Source of the DNA: Candidatus Brocadia sp.
GTDB taxonomy: Bacteria > Planctomycetota > Brocadiia > Brocadiales > Brocadiaceae
Direction of reading: 5' to 3'
Length of the DNA stretch: 64,000 bases
NCBI GenBank assembly: GCA_021646415.1
Contig: SOEU01000016.1
Location: forward strand, 21,771 to 85,770
Numbering within the stretch: the stretch's first letter is position 1; every line of letters starts with the position of its first letter. A model generated the notes under the pieces. The model had not been told where the DNA came from. It saw nothing but the letters and a program-made list of their open reading frames with translations, and searched no databases. Made by a program: the position numbers and the translations under genes. Positions 8,397 through 17,403 of this stretch are shown piece after piece.

Positions 8397-9878
8397 CTAC
8401 CGTTTCCATAGAATAGGTAAAAATATGAGGATTAAACTATAAATTTCCAGCCTTCCTAAGAGCATACAGAAACTTAAGATCCACTTGCCGGCATAAGCCA
8501 CTTCGCTATAGTTAGCCATGGGACCGACCTTTGCCAGACCAGGACCGCAGTTGGCCATGCATGTCGCCACAGCGGAAAAGGCAGTAATTATGTCTGTATT
8601 TAAAGCCATTAATGCCAGTGTGAAAATACCAAAAAAACCTAAATATACGACGAAGAATACAGAACTTTCCGTAATAATCTCTTCACTTACGGACTCACCA
8701 TTGAGCTTTACGTGTTTTATCATGCGCGGCCTTAATATCCTGCCAAATTCCCTTGCACTTGATTTTAGCAACAATAATATCCGAACGCATTTTATACCGC
8801 CACCCGTCGAACCAGCGCATGCGCCAATAAACATTAATAAAACCAGGAGAAATCTGGAGGCATTCGGCCATAAGTCAAAATCAGTGGAAACATAGCCAGC
8901 TCCGGTACATGCAGTTAACACTTGAAAAAAGGCGTATCGGAAAGAATTTCCCAAACCGTCATAACGGTCGTCCTTGATTCCGCCATTATACGATTCCGGT
9001 TGGCTGAAATATAAAGTTGTCGCTATAAATACAATTGCCGTCAAAATTAATCCTGCAAAAAATCGAAGCTCTGAATTTTTAAGAACCTTTTTGAATTCCT
9101 TTTGAAAACACTTGTAATACAGTGCAAAGTTACATCCGCAAATAAACATGAAGACCGCGACGACAATTTCAATGTAGAGGCTGTTATAATATGCAATACT
9201 CGTATTTTTTGTGGAAAAGCCACCAGTGGATACAGTACTGAAAGTATGACATATCGCATCAAAGATGGGCATACCCACGCTGAAGAGGAACAATATCATC
9301 GAGGCAGTGATGGCGAGATAGATATACCATAGCAATTTTGCCGTTTCACCTATTCTTGGTTTCAATTTATCAGCAGTAGGCCCGCTAACCTCGGCGCTAA
9401 AAAGTTGATACCCGCTTACGCCCATAGCAGGCAATAAGGCAACGAAGATGACGATAATTCCCATGCCGCCTAACCAGCAAGTAAATGACCTCCAAAAAAG
9501 GATGCTATATGGTAGTATCTCAACGTCTCTGAAAATAGATGCACCTGTGGTTGTAAAACCACTGGTCGTTTCAAAAACTGCGTCACAATATGTGGTACAT
9601 ACGCCTGAGAACTTGAAAGGAAGAGCTCCCAAAAAGATACATATGATCCAGCTGAGTGTTACAATGGTGATACTCTCTCGGATGCCAATATCTTTCTTTT
9701 TTCTAAAGAATGCCTTGCTTAGACCGCCCAAAATTCCTGCAATAATGATGGTGTAGATAAAGGCCCACATTGTAGTATCTTCTTTATAATAAAAAGCTAC
9801 CCCTAATGGAATCAACAGTATACCGGCCAGCATAAGCGCAAGGTTGCTTACCGTATACAGGACAATGGAAATGTTCAT
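8397..9878 (-). CDS. trkH: Potassium uptake protein, TrkH/KtrB family channel subunit
   Basis: 493 residues, hydrophobic throughout, with the fourfold M1-P-M2 repeats of Trk/Ktr transporters. Selectivity-filter-like glycines are visible in TTSGFTTTGAS, FSTVSTGGFS, TACTGAGYVS and CMANCGPGLA. FWRSFTCWLGGMGIIV and GACAGSTGGGIKCVR are typical TrkH stretches. It forms the K+-conducting pore in the inner membrane and works with the cytoplasmic NAD-binding TrkA encoded directly upstream, 27 bases away in the same direction. Length is normal for the family. No strong ribosome site is seen, so translation may be coupled to trkA. Confidence 0.93.
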   Translation of the reverse strand: MNISIVLYTVSNLALMLAGILLIPLGVAFYYKEDTTMWAFIYTIIIAGILGGLSKAFFRKKKDIGIRESITIVTLSWIICIFLGALPFKFSGVCTTYCDAVFETTSGFTTTGASIFRDVEILPYSILFWRSFTCWLGGMGIIVIFVALLPAMGVSGYQLFSAEVSGPTADKLKPRIGETAKLLWYIYLAITASMILFLFSVGMPIFDAICHTFSTVSTGGFSTKNTSIAYYNSLYIEIVVAVFMFICGCNFALYYKCFQKEFKKVLKNSELRFFAGLILTAIVFIATTLYFSQPESYNGGIKDDRYDGLGNSFRYAFFQVLTACTGAGYVSTDFDLWPNASRFLLVLLMFIGACAGSTGGGIKCVRILLLLKSSAREFGRILRPRMIKHVKLNGESVSEEIITESSVFFVVYLGFFGIFTLALMALNTDIITAFSAVATCMANCGPGLAKVGPMANYSEVAYAGKWILSFCMLLGRLEIYSLILIFLPILWKR

Positions 9879-9905
9879 AATCGACGTGCGTTAAAATTGG
9901 TGAAT

Positions 9906-11267
9906 TTATGTCCGGTCTTTTTTACCTATGAAAAGGGATTGAACCTTTTCGATGGCATTGGGTAGGGCGAAGACGATGACTCTTTCGTCAGGATTAATAA
10001 TGGTATTACCTGCCGGTATTTGCATGACGCCTTCGCGTACGATAGCGCCGAGGATAGAACCTTGTGGAAAAGGTGTTTCTCTGAGAGGTTTACCCACAAT
10101 CTTAGAGCCTTCCTCGGCGACTAACTCGATAGCTTCTGCCTCACTCTGATGAAATTTTACAACGGAAAGCGTGTGGCCGCGCCGGATATGTTGCAATATA
10201 GAACCTACAGTAATAAGCCTTGGATTTATCACAATATCCATACCCAGGGAATTGATAATTGGTACGAATGTCGGGTCTACCGTAAGTACGATCGCCTTTT
10301 TTGCACCGAGCCTTTTTGCCAGTAACGAAGAGAGAATATTCGTTTGCTCATTTTCGGATAAGGCTACGAAAAAATCGGCAATATCAATGGACGATTCTTT
10401 CAGAAGGTCAATATCAAGGACGTCACCCTGGAGTATAATGGTTTTATCAAGGACCGTTGCTGCTTGCTGTGTTTTTTCCTTATCAGATTCTATTATGGTA
10501 ACCCCGATTTTTTGATCTTCCAGTTTTTTTGCTAGCTCAAGGCTTGCGCGATTTACACCATAAATAGTGATTTTTTCAACCTCGTCTGCACGCCTGTTGA
10601 CCATCGGTAAGAAGTAAGGCAATGCTTCCCTGGCCACGAGTACAAAAATGTTGTCGTGCGGGAGTATTTTGGTTTCACCAGTCGGAATAACCATCTCTTC
10701 ATTCCGCTGGATGGCAACGATAAGGAAGGAATCAGTCGACTCGATTTCCCTTAATTCAGAGAGTTTTTTTCGTGCTATGGGGGCATCGTCAGGTACATTA
10801 AATCCCCTCAGGAGGATGTCACCTTCTGTGAAATCGGCCACGTAGATGGCCCCCGGTGTTCCAATAATATTTAAAATAGAGTTGATAGTGATTTTTTCCG
10901 GGTTTACCACGTGACTGATGTGGAACCCATTTTGGTGCAAGACTGGTTGTTTGCCGGTAAACTCGGGACTTCTTATTCTGGCAATTTTTGTTTTAACACT
11001 GTAACTATGTGCAAGTGTGCACACTACCATATTGATTTCGTCGCTGTTTGTAACGGCCAATACCATATCGGCATTTTTTATGCCTGCCTCTTCAAGGACT
11101 ATGGGTGAACTGGCGCTTCCTGGAACAACAAAAACATCCAATTTTTCATGAATTCGTTTTACAAGATCCTGGTCTTTTTCTACAACAGAGATATCATGTC
11201 CTTCTTTTGATAATTGTTTAGCCAGATTAAACCCAACAGCTCCAGCACCGACAATAAGTATTTTCAT
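9906..11267 (-). CDS. trkA: Trk system potassium uptake protein TrkA
   Basis: 453 residues with two tandem RCK units, each a Rossmann fold (RCK_N) plus RCK_C. The first begins at KILIVGAGAVGFNLA with the nucleotide loop. The second, near residue 233, begins with ITIYGVNRASLELA, where the GxGxxG pattern is weakened. RCK_C sections include VPDDAPIARKKLSEL and KIVGKPLRETPFPQGS. It is the peripheral cytoplasmic regulator that gates TrkH in response to NAD(H) or ATP. It sits between a HEAT-repeat lipoprotein gene (26 bases upstream) and trkH (27 bases downstream), all in one direction. Confidence 0.95.
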   Translation of the reverse strand: MKILIVGAGAVGFNLAKQLSKEGHDISVVEKDQDLVKRIHEKLDVFVVPGSASSPIVLEEAGIKNADMVLAVTNSDEINMVVCTLAHSYSVKTKIARIRSPEFTGKQPVLHQNGFHISHVVNPEKITINSILNIIGTPGAIYVADFTEGDILLRGFNVPDDAPIARKKLSELREIESTDSFLIVAIQRNEEMVIPTGETKILPHDNIFVLVAREALPYFLPMVNRRADEVEKITIYGVNRASLELAKKLEDQKIGVTIIESDKEKTQQAATVLDKTIILQGDVLDIDLLKESSIDIADFFVALSENEQTNILSSLLAKRLGAKKAIVLTVDPTFVPIINSLGMDIVINPRLITVGSILQHIRRGHTLSVVKFHQSEAEAIELVAEEGSKIVGKPLRETPFPQGSILGAIVREGVMQIPAGNTIINPDERVIVFALPNAIEKVQSLFIGKKDRT

Positions 11268-11293
11268 GATATCATAAGTACCTCAAGCCAAAA

Positions 11294-13411
11294 CTAGTCT
11301 CTATCCCGGAAACTGGAGGTTTGTTCTGTACCTGAAATCTGACTCACTCTCTCAGAATTGGCTAAATCTTCCAAGCACTTTTCCGCCAGTTTTTGAAATT
11401 GGGACTTAAATGGTTCTCCGCCAAAATTGGGATCCTCTGCATGCAAGCTATCGATAAGATTCTTCACATGTTCAAACTTCCCCTGTTCGAACATGGTACT
11501 GGCGATATCCAAACGACCCTGCCAGCACAATTGATTATTTTGCGGTGTTTCTTTAGCCCATGCTGCGTACCATTCCAAAGCGCGGTCATATTGTTTCATT
11601 TCTTTTAAACACTGAATGAGTTCCGATTTTAGTGTTTCGTCGTTGGGCAATTGCTTTACCATTTCCTCATAAAGATACAACGCCTTTTGCCACTCTTTTA
11701 TTGCAGACAGCGTTTTGGCTAACTTGATCTTCGCTTGTGAAATCTTTTCCTGGAGTTCTGGTTGTTTTGAGTATTCCGTGATTTGTCTTTCAAGAAGGGC
11801 GACGGCCCTTTTATAATTCTTGTTGGTATAAAAAGTGGTTGCCACTGTATCCAGAGTGTCAAAATTCATCTTCTTAATATTGACCAGAGATTCTGCGGCT
11901 TGTTCTGCTACGCGTTTATCGATATCCTGAAGTGCTTTTATCAGCGATTCTATTGCCTGTTCATTTCCGATTTGTCCTAATGCCGTCACAGCGGATTCTC
12001 TTACCCGTGCACTGGTATCTGAGAGTAATTTAACGACAGACTCCACACAAACAGGGTCACCGATTTTCCCCAAACTATCAGCAGCGTACCAGCGCACACG
12101 TTCCTGCTCGTCACTCAAGACTGCAATGAGAGGTCCCACGGCACGGGCATCGCGAAGCTTTCCAAGTGATGCAGCCGTACACTCTCTTATTTTTGATTCT
12201 TTGTGCGTTAACGAGGCAATCAAAGGTTCGACAGCCCTTGTGTCCCCAATTTGTCCCAGAGCTTCGATGATAGAAGATACAATAGACAAATTCGTATTGC
12301 TGTTTAATGCCAAAATTAAAGCCTCTACTGCTTCATGCTTTCCTAATTGGCCTAATGCCTTGGCGGCCTTTTCAGTGACGACCATACTTTCGTCATTCAG
12401 GGTATAAATCAAGGGTTTTACAGCCCTCTCATCGCCAATTTCTCCCAATGCCTGGACTACGACAATACGAACCCCTTCCTCTTTATCCGAAATGGCATTA
12501 ATCAATACATCGATTACCGACGGGTCTTTGATCTTGACTAATTCTTTTGCTGCAAATATTCTTACTTCCGGGTATTCACTCTTGATGGCCTCGATTAATG
12601 GTTTTGGATCTGTTTTGTCAGGCCGAACTTCGAGCAGTTTAATTGACTTTTGGGCCACTTCAAGTTCCATCTGTGCGATCTTTGATTCCAGTTGTTTTGC
12701 ATTTTCTTCCTGCTTTAATACGATATCTTCCATCCACTGTTCGCGTGTTTTTGTTTTATTGAGAAGCCACCATTCATTCCACCACGCTACATCGTTGCTG
12801 TTGGTTAACTTCGTAATTTTTTCCAAAGATTTCATTGCAGCTTCCCTCAAACCCCTGTCATCCACCGCAAGTATTGTAATCAGGGGTTCGACTGCATCCC
12901 GATCATTTGTATTACCCAGGGCCTTTGCCAACATGATTTTTGCATTCAGAGATCGCTGAGGGTCCCGTAGTGCCTCCGACATTATCTGGATAGAATTATT
13001 AGTTTTTAATTCCCCGAGGCTCTCTGCCGACGCTGTTTGTATTGCAACAGAATCGCTGTCCAGCAAATTAATCAGGATATCAGTTGCGCAATCATCTTTG
13101 ATAAAGCCAAATGCTTTGATAACCGAGATCTTAACGTCGTCACGTTCTTTGTCGTCTTTTAATATCCTTATGAGCGGTTCCTGCGCATTGTGAAGGTTTA
13201 GTCCCAATAAAGAAACGGCCGCAGAGCTTCGTATCGTAGGGTCATTGGAATGCAACTGATCCGTCCACTCGTCCAACTTGCGCCGAAGTTCCATGGCAGT
13301 TTTCAGATGTACCTTTTCAATCGCAACCTTTCTCGAAATTGCAGTGCATCCTGTAAGTAAACTTACAGCTATGAGTAATATACTACAAAATGTTTGTTTT
13401 CTTTTTTGCAT
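11294..13411 (-). CDS. HEAT-repeat lipoprotein with C-terminal TPR region
   Basis: 705 residues. The N-terminus is a lipoprotein signal ending in a good lipobox (SLLTGC, Cys near residue 22). Residues of about 45-215 and 265-515 are HEAT/PBS-lyase repeats of about 31 residues (for example AVEPLIASLTHKES, AVGPLIAVLSDEQE, AIESLIKALQDIDK). Two blocks are separated by a charged, probably coiled-coil segment (residues of about 225-260). The last 180 residues look like TPR-type helical pairs. Such proteins are scaffolds for protein binding; here it would face the periplasm or another non-cytoplasmic side. Its start lies 26 bases upstream of trkA, but a role in K+ uptake is not established. Confidence 0.8.
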   Translation of the reverse strand: MQKRKQTFCSILLIAVSLLTGCTAISRKVAIEKVHLKTAMELRRKLDEWTDQLHSNDPTIRSSAAVSLLGLNLHNAQEPLIRILKDDKERDDVKISVIKAFGFIKDDCATDILINLLDSDSVAIQTASAESLGELKTNNSIQIMSEALRDPQRSLNAKIMLAKALGNTNDRDAVEPLITILAVDDRGLREAAMKSLEKITKLTNSNDVAWWNEWWLLNKTKTREQWMEDIVLKQEENAKQLESKIAQMELEVAQKSIKLLEVRPDKTDPKPLIEAIKSEYPEVRIFAAKELVKIKDPSVIDVLINAISDKEEGVRIVVVQALGEIGDERAVKPLIYTLNDESMVVTEKAAKALGQLGKHEAVEALILALNSNTNLSIVSSIIEALGQIGDTRAVEPLIASLTHKESKIRECTAASLGKLRDARAVGPLIAVLSDEQERVRWYAADSLGKIGDPVCVESVVKLLSDTSARVRESAVTALGQIGNEQAIESLIKALQDIDKRVAEQAAESLVNIKKMNFDTLDTVATTFYTNKNYKRAVALLERQITEYSKQPELQEKISQAKIKLAKTLSAIKEWQKALYLYEEMVKQLPNDETLKSELIQCLKEMKQYDRALEWYAAWAKETPQNNQLCWQGRLDIASTMFEQGKFEHVKNLIDSLHAEDPNFGGEPFKSQFQKLAEKCLEDLANSERVSQISGTEQTSSFRDRD

Positions 13412-13660
13412 AAGTACAAATCTTTAAAATCAATTGCATATTATTATCTTGTATGGGAAAAGGCAGTATTCGGTGAGAGCATGTAATGTAGTTGTTCTCT
13501 ATATAGCATGTTAACAGGAGTATACAATAGAATAACAAATTTTATTTTTTCAGTCAACATAAAAGACAAACCCTAACGTGTTAAATGTACAAGGCAGAAC
13601 GCACGTTACGCAACCCGAGACATGTTTTTAAGTTTTTGGTCACAAATATGCTGCGCCGGG

Positions 13661-14296
13661 TTAGGGGATTACTTTTGATAAATCTATGACAAGCCAGTTT
13701 TCGTGGCCGGGTTCTAACTGTTGTCCGGTTGAAGGGAGTAATTTCCAAAACCCGCTGCGTCTCTTTTTCAGAGGATTTTCTAGTGTCGTATAATAATACC
13801 TTTTTTTTTCTGACATGATGTCATTGTATGTTTGAAATTTGTGAACACGGCTGAAGACAATATTCAGATTCCGGTTCTCTATGAATAATACACAATAATT
13901 ATGCCTGTCGGTTAAAAGCAAACGCTCAGAATAAGACGAAACGGTAACGACTTGTGCCGGTGTTGCAACTGAAAATGCATGCACAATCAGGGGAACCAAC
14001 TGTTTTATTTCCTTGTCTTGAAAGACATTTAAGGTCTTTATCCTTTTAAACAGTCCTTTTTCTTTATAATGAATATTTGATAATACTTTTGCGATAACAT
14101 CTTCCATAAATTCATACGGATGGTCAAATCGGATGCGATGGCCGTTCTTCTTGACAGGTAATTCTTTGTGTTCTACGGCAACCATACCGTATTCATTGGT
14201 ATACGCATGGATGTCGCACAACCAGGCAGAGAGCAGTATGCAAACAATTCCTGTAGCTAAAATCAGGTGTTTCAATTTTTGATTTCTTATGCTCAT
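13661..14296 (-). CDS. Exported protein of unknown function
   Basis: 211 residues starting MSIRNQKLKHLILATG. The positively charged start and a hydrophobic run (LILATGIVCILLSAWLC) form a signal peptide, with likely cleavage near DIHA-Y. The mature part is mixed alpha/beta, with basic clusters such as PLKKRRSGFWK and a YYYTTLENP stretch. I recognise no family. It stands alone: 250 bases from the HEAT lipoprotein gene downstream and 150 from the amidotransferase gene upstream, on the same strand. Confidence 0.65.
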   Translation of the reverse strand: MSIRNQKLKHLILATGIVCILLSAWLCDIHAYTNEYGMVAVEHKELPVKKNGHRIRFDHPYEFMEDVIAKVLSNIHYKEKGLFKRIKTLNVFQDKEIKQLVPLIVHAFSVATPAQVVTVSSYSERLLLTDRHNYCVLFIENRNLNIVFSRVHKFQTYNDIMSEKKRYYYTTLENPLKKRRSGFWKLLPSTGQQLEPGHENWLVIDLSKVIP

Positions 14297-14362
14297 TTAC
14301 ACTTCCGGGCCGTTCTTGTATTTTATAAAAAATATTTCGACATTTCCGTGTAAAATAAAATT

Positions 14363-14450
14363 AACCCTGTCAGGGTTTGTAACCCTGACAGGGTTGACAC
14401 ACAAATTTCGTGCTTCGGATTTTGTCTTTTCCGACTCGTTCGGGTTAGGT
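14363..14450. repeat. Palindrome plus dispersed repeat, copy 1 (direct repeat of 30185-30250)
   Basis: A perfect 15-base inverted repeat (AACCCTGTCAGGGTT / AACCCTGACAGGGTT, 3-base loop, 14363-14395) is followed by about 55 bases (ACAAATTTCGTGCTTCGGAT to GACTCGTTCGGGTTAGG). These recur in the same orientation at 30185-30250. The stop codon of the neighbouring amidotransferase gene falls inside the repeat. Confidence 0.8.
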
Positions 14451-15179
14451 AAAAGAGAAAAACTTTTTTTTCAACAAACCTGCCACAGTAAAAAAATTTA
14501 CATAGAACCGTTCCGCTTGTTTCACGTAATCCTTTTCTAATTTGGTATAATCTTCAAGCATTTTTTGTTTCTCTGAGATAATGCCCTTGAGTGATTCCAA
14601 TTCTCCCTTGTAAGCATCGGCCCACCGGGTGATCATATCTTTTGTCACTTCGACATGAAACTGGATGCCATATATATTTCGGCCGTATTTTAACGCCTGA
14701 TTCTGGCAAAGTTCTGAAAAAGCCAATCTTTTTCCTCCGTGAGGTATTTCAAAGGTATCCCCATGCCATTGAAATACTGTGAAAACTTCCGGAAGGTCTC
14801 TGAACAAATCATCCTTAAGTCCATTATCATTAAGGACTATCTTGTACCATCCAATCTCTTTCTCTGGATTTTTTGTTATTTTGGCACCGGTTGCTTTAGC
14901 GATCAATTGTGCACCCAGGCAAATCCCCAGAAATGGCACTTCCTCTTCAGCGATTCTTTTGAGCAGGACATCCTCGTCTTTCAGGAACCGGTATTTCTCC
15001 TCCTCATACACATTCATGGGGCCACCCAGAGAAATAACCGTTCGGAAATCCTTTTCCAGTTTAGGTACTTTATCACCCTGCAAGAGATCAATAACCGTGT
15101 ATGGCAACTTGTTATCTTCCAAAAAATCCGCAATAGTGCCTGGCCCTTCGATATCTATGTGTTTTATGAATAAAATCAT
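14445..15179 (-). CDS. Class I glutamine amidotransferase domain protein (GMP-synthase-like)
   Basis: 244 residues. The catalytic triad of class I glutaminases is present: Cys in LGICLGAQLIA (near residue 100) and His-Glu in YGIQFHVEVT (near residue 183). SLGGPMNVYEE forms the oxyanion strand. There is no synthetase domain, so it is a stand-alone GATase of the GuaA-N-like/YfeJ type; such proteins include gamma-glutamyl hydrolases of unknown substrate. The final residues (KKKFFSFT) and stop are supplied by a dispersed repeat, so the original C-terminus may have been a little different. It starts 29 bases after thiC stops and is probably the last gene of that run. Confidence 0.85.
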   Translation of the reverse strand: MILFIKHIDIEGPGTIADFLEDNKLPYTVIDLLQGDKVPKLEKDFRTVISLGGPMNVYEEEKYRFLKDEDVLLKRIAEEEVPFLGICLGAQLIAKATGAKITKNPEKEIGWYKIVLNDNGLKDDLFRDLPEVFTVFQWHGDTFEIPHGGKRLAFSELCQNQALKYGRNIYGIQFHVEVTKDMITRWADAYKGELESLKGIISEKQKMLEDYTKLEKDYVKQAERFYVNFFTVAGLLKKKFFSFT

Positions 15180-15208
15180 TCTTACTCCAAAATAGAAACC
15201 AGATGATT

Positions 15209-16483
15209 TTATACCTTATCGCTGAGTTTGAATACACAGTATTCAGCGCACATGGAACAGACTTCTTCGTTTTGTGGTCGTCCCTTTTCGCGAATGCTTC
15301 TGGCTACCGTGGGATCGATACACGTGCTGAACTGTCCCTCCCAATTCCTCTTTCGCCTGAATTGTGACATCTTTTTGTCCCACTCCCATGCCGATTTAAT
15401 ACCCTTGGCAATATCGGCGGCATGGGCGGCAATCCGTGCGGCCATTACACCGCTTCTTACATCGGCTGGACTAGGCAGGCTCAGATGTTCTGTCGGTGTT
15501 ACATAGCATAGGAAGTCTGCACCCGCGGCGGCTGCTATAGCCCCCCCAATGGCAGATGTAATATGATCATATCCGGGGGCGACGTCCGTGACGATTGGAC
15601 CGAGTACATAAAAAGGTACCCCTTTACAGAGTTCCTTTTGTAACTGAACCTGTGCAGTTACCTGATTTAAAGGGACGTGTCCGGGCCCTTCTACCATAAC
15701 CTGCACACCGGCATCCAGCGCCCTTTGCGCAAGCTCTGCGAGTACGTTTAACTCATACACCTGTGCACGATCAAACGCATCTGCCAAAGCCCCCGGTCGC
15801 ATGGCGTCTCCCAAACTCAGAGTCACGTCGTATTCCTTTGCTATAGCCAATATTTCTTCATATTTATCATACAGTGGATTCTCCTGTCCATTGTGGATCA
15901 TCCATTCTACTAAAAAAGTTCCTCCGCGGCTTACCACGCCGCAAATGCGTTTATTTTCTTTCAGATGCTTGAGTACCCCCTTTGTGGCGCCACAATGCAC
16001 GGTAACAAAATCCACGCCGTCCTCACAGTGCAATTGAACGGCTTCAAGCATATCCTTAGCCGTCATATCGACGATCGCACGCTTGTGCTGGACGGTCTTT
16101 ACGGCCGCCTCATAAATGGGTACGCTGCCTACAGCGATAGAAGACGATTCTATAATCTTTTTCCGTATCGCCCGTAAATCGCCGCCGGTGCTAAGGTCCA
16201 TTACTGCGTCAGCGCCTGCTTCTTCCGCCGCTTGCAACTTTTCCAATTCGTTTGTGACATCAGCATAATCGGCAGAAGTCCCAATGTTGGCATTGACCTT
16301 GGTTTTGAGTCCTGCACCAATACCGCAAACCTTTGATGCCTTACGTTTGCGGTTCACAGGAATGACAATCTTACCCTCGGCGATACGTAGCCGGATATTT
16401 TCAGGATCCAAACCTTCATCTTTCGCAACCTGTCTCATCTCTTGTGTTATGATGTTTTGCCTGGCCAGTTGTAGTTGCGTCAT
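15209..16483 (-). CDS. thiC: Phosphomethylpyrimidine synthase ThiC
   Basis: 424 residues, ATG preceded by GAGGAG. It converts aminoimidazole ribotide to HMP phosphate in thiamine synthesis by radical SAM chemistry. Seen: VCGIGAGLKTKVNANIGTS near the N-terminus, MDLSTGGDL, VTVHCGATKG, LSLGDAMRPGA, VMVEGPGHVPLN and the C-terminal cluster motif CSMCAEYC (Cx2Cx3C). The protein is the shorter form lacking the long N-terminal region of the E. coli enzyme. No TPP riboswitch (CTGAGA ... ACC core) is visible in the 98 bases upstream. It lies downstream of recN and the pseudouridine synthase gene on the same strand. Confidence 0.97.
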   Translation of the reverse strand: MTQLQLARQNIITQEMRQVAKDEGLDPENIRLRIAEGKIVIPVNRKRKASKVCGIGAGLKTKVNANIGTSADYADVTNELEKLQAAEEAGADAVMDLSTGGDLRAIRKKIIESSSIAVGSVPIYEAAVKTVQHKRAIVDMTAKDMLEAVQLHCEDGVDFVTVHCGATKGVLKHLKENKRICGVVSRGGTFLVEWMIHNGQENPLYDKYEEILAIAKEYDVTLSLGDAMRPGALADAFDRAQVYELNVLAELAQRALDAGVQVMVEGPGHVPLNQVTAQVQLQKELCKGVPFYVLGPIVTDVAPGYDHITSAIGGAIAAAAGADFLCYVTPTEHLSLPSPADVRSGVMAARIAAHAADIAKGIKSAWEWDKKMSQFRRKRNWEGQFSTCIDPTVARSIREKGRPQNEEVCSMCAEYCVFKLSDKV

Positions 16484-16581
16484 ATTCTCCTCGATCTTCT
16501 GAAAAGTTTAGCTCACCACAGAAAACACAGAGGTCACAGGTGTTCTCTCGTAAAAAAACGATGATTTCTTCCAGAGGGGTT

Positions 16582-17403
16582 TTAATTATAAATTTTACAA
16601 TTCTCGACATTCCCGGCAGAGATTCTTCTTCTTTGTGTCTTCTGCGCACTCTGGGGTAAACTATTGCCTGTATCCTTTACATCGGCTCTTTCAGCTATTG
16701 TATAAAGCCGTGCCACTTCGCGATCCGTCAATTTCCGATATTTGCCGATTTTCAAGGTTGGGTCATATAAATTACCAATTTTTATCCGCCGCAGGATGCG
16801 TACCTTATAGTTACACTCAACAAGCATACGGCGGATTTCTCTGTTTTTGCCTTCCTTCAACACCATCTCAAACCTGCTCCTTTGCCTGCCTCTTCGCACA
16901 TTCTGAATCCTTACGGGCCGTGTCTTGCCGAAGGAAAGCCAAACACCTGATTCCAGTGCCTTGATTGCCGCATCTGTCAGGTATCCATCGACCTCTACAA
17001 AATAGGTTTTACTCACCTCATACTTCGGGTGTGACAACGTGTTTGCAAGGTCACCATCGTTGGTTACGATAATCAGCCCTTCACTTTCCTTGTCCAGCCT
17101 TCCGATGGTATATATCCTTTGAGTCACATTTTTTATGATATCAACTGCCTTTAACCGTTCCAGCTCGTCACGGTTTGTGCACACATAGCCTTTTGGTTTA
17201 TTGAGTAAAAAATAAATCTTGCGTTGCTTTTGTATCAATAACCCATCGCAACGTATTTCGCTTTTATCTGCATCGACAGTTGTACCTAAAGTTGTGACGC
17301 GTGTTCCATCAACAGTAACTCTTCCTGCTGCAATAATTCTTTCGCATTCGCGGCGGGAACCGAGTCCCGCCTCTGCCAATATTTTTTGCAAACGTTCTAA
17401 CAT
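16582..17403 (-). CDS. rluB: rRNA pseudouridine synthase, RluB/RsuA family
   Basis: 273 residues. An S4 RNA-binding domain occupies residues of about 1-60 (RLQKILAEAGLGSRRECERII). The catalytic domain carries the invariant Asp in YTIGRLDKESEGLI, plus KTYFVEVDG and KEGKNREIRRML. It isomerises a uridine in rRNA (by family, 23S U2605 for RluB; RsuA acts on 16S). The start overlaps the recN stop (TAATG), so the two are translationally coupled. The last 35 residues or so are low-complexity and basic and read out of the family's usual end. Confidence 0.9.
   Translation of the reverse strand: MLERLQKILAEAGLGSRRECERIIAAGRVTVDGTRVTTLGTTVDADKSEIRCDGLLIQKQRKIYFLLNKPKGYVCTNRDELERLKAVDIIKNVTQRIYTIGRLDKESEGLIIVTNDGDLANTLSHPKYEVSKTYFVEVDGYLTDAAIKALESGVWLSFGKTRPVRIQNVRRGRQRSRFEMVLKEGKNREIRRMLVECNYKVRILRRIKIGNLYDPTLKIGKYRKLTDREVARLYTIAERADVKDTGNSLPQSAQKTQRRRISAGNVENCKIYN

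Noticed and set aside
16484..16581. TPP riboswitch ahead of thiC
   Set aside because: The conserved CTGAGA and ACC...TGA core elements are absent from the upstream region.
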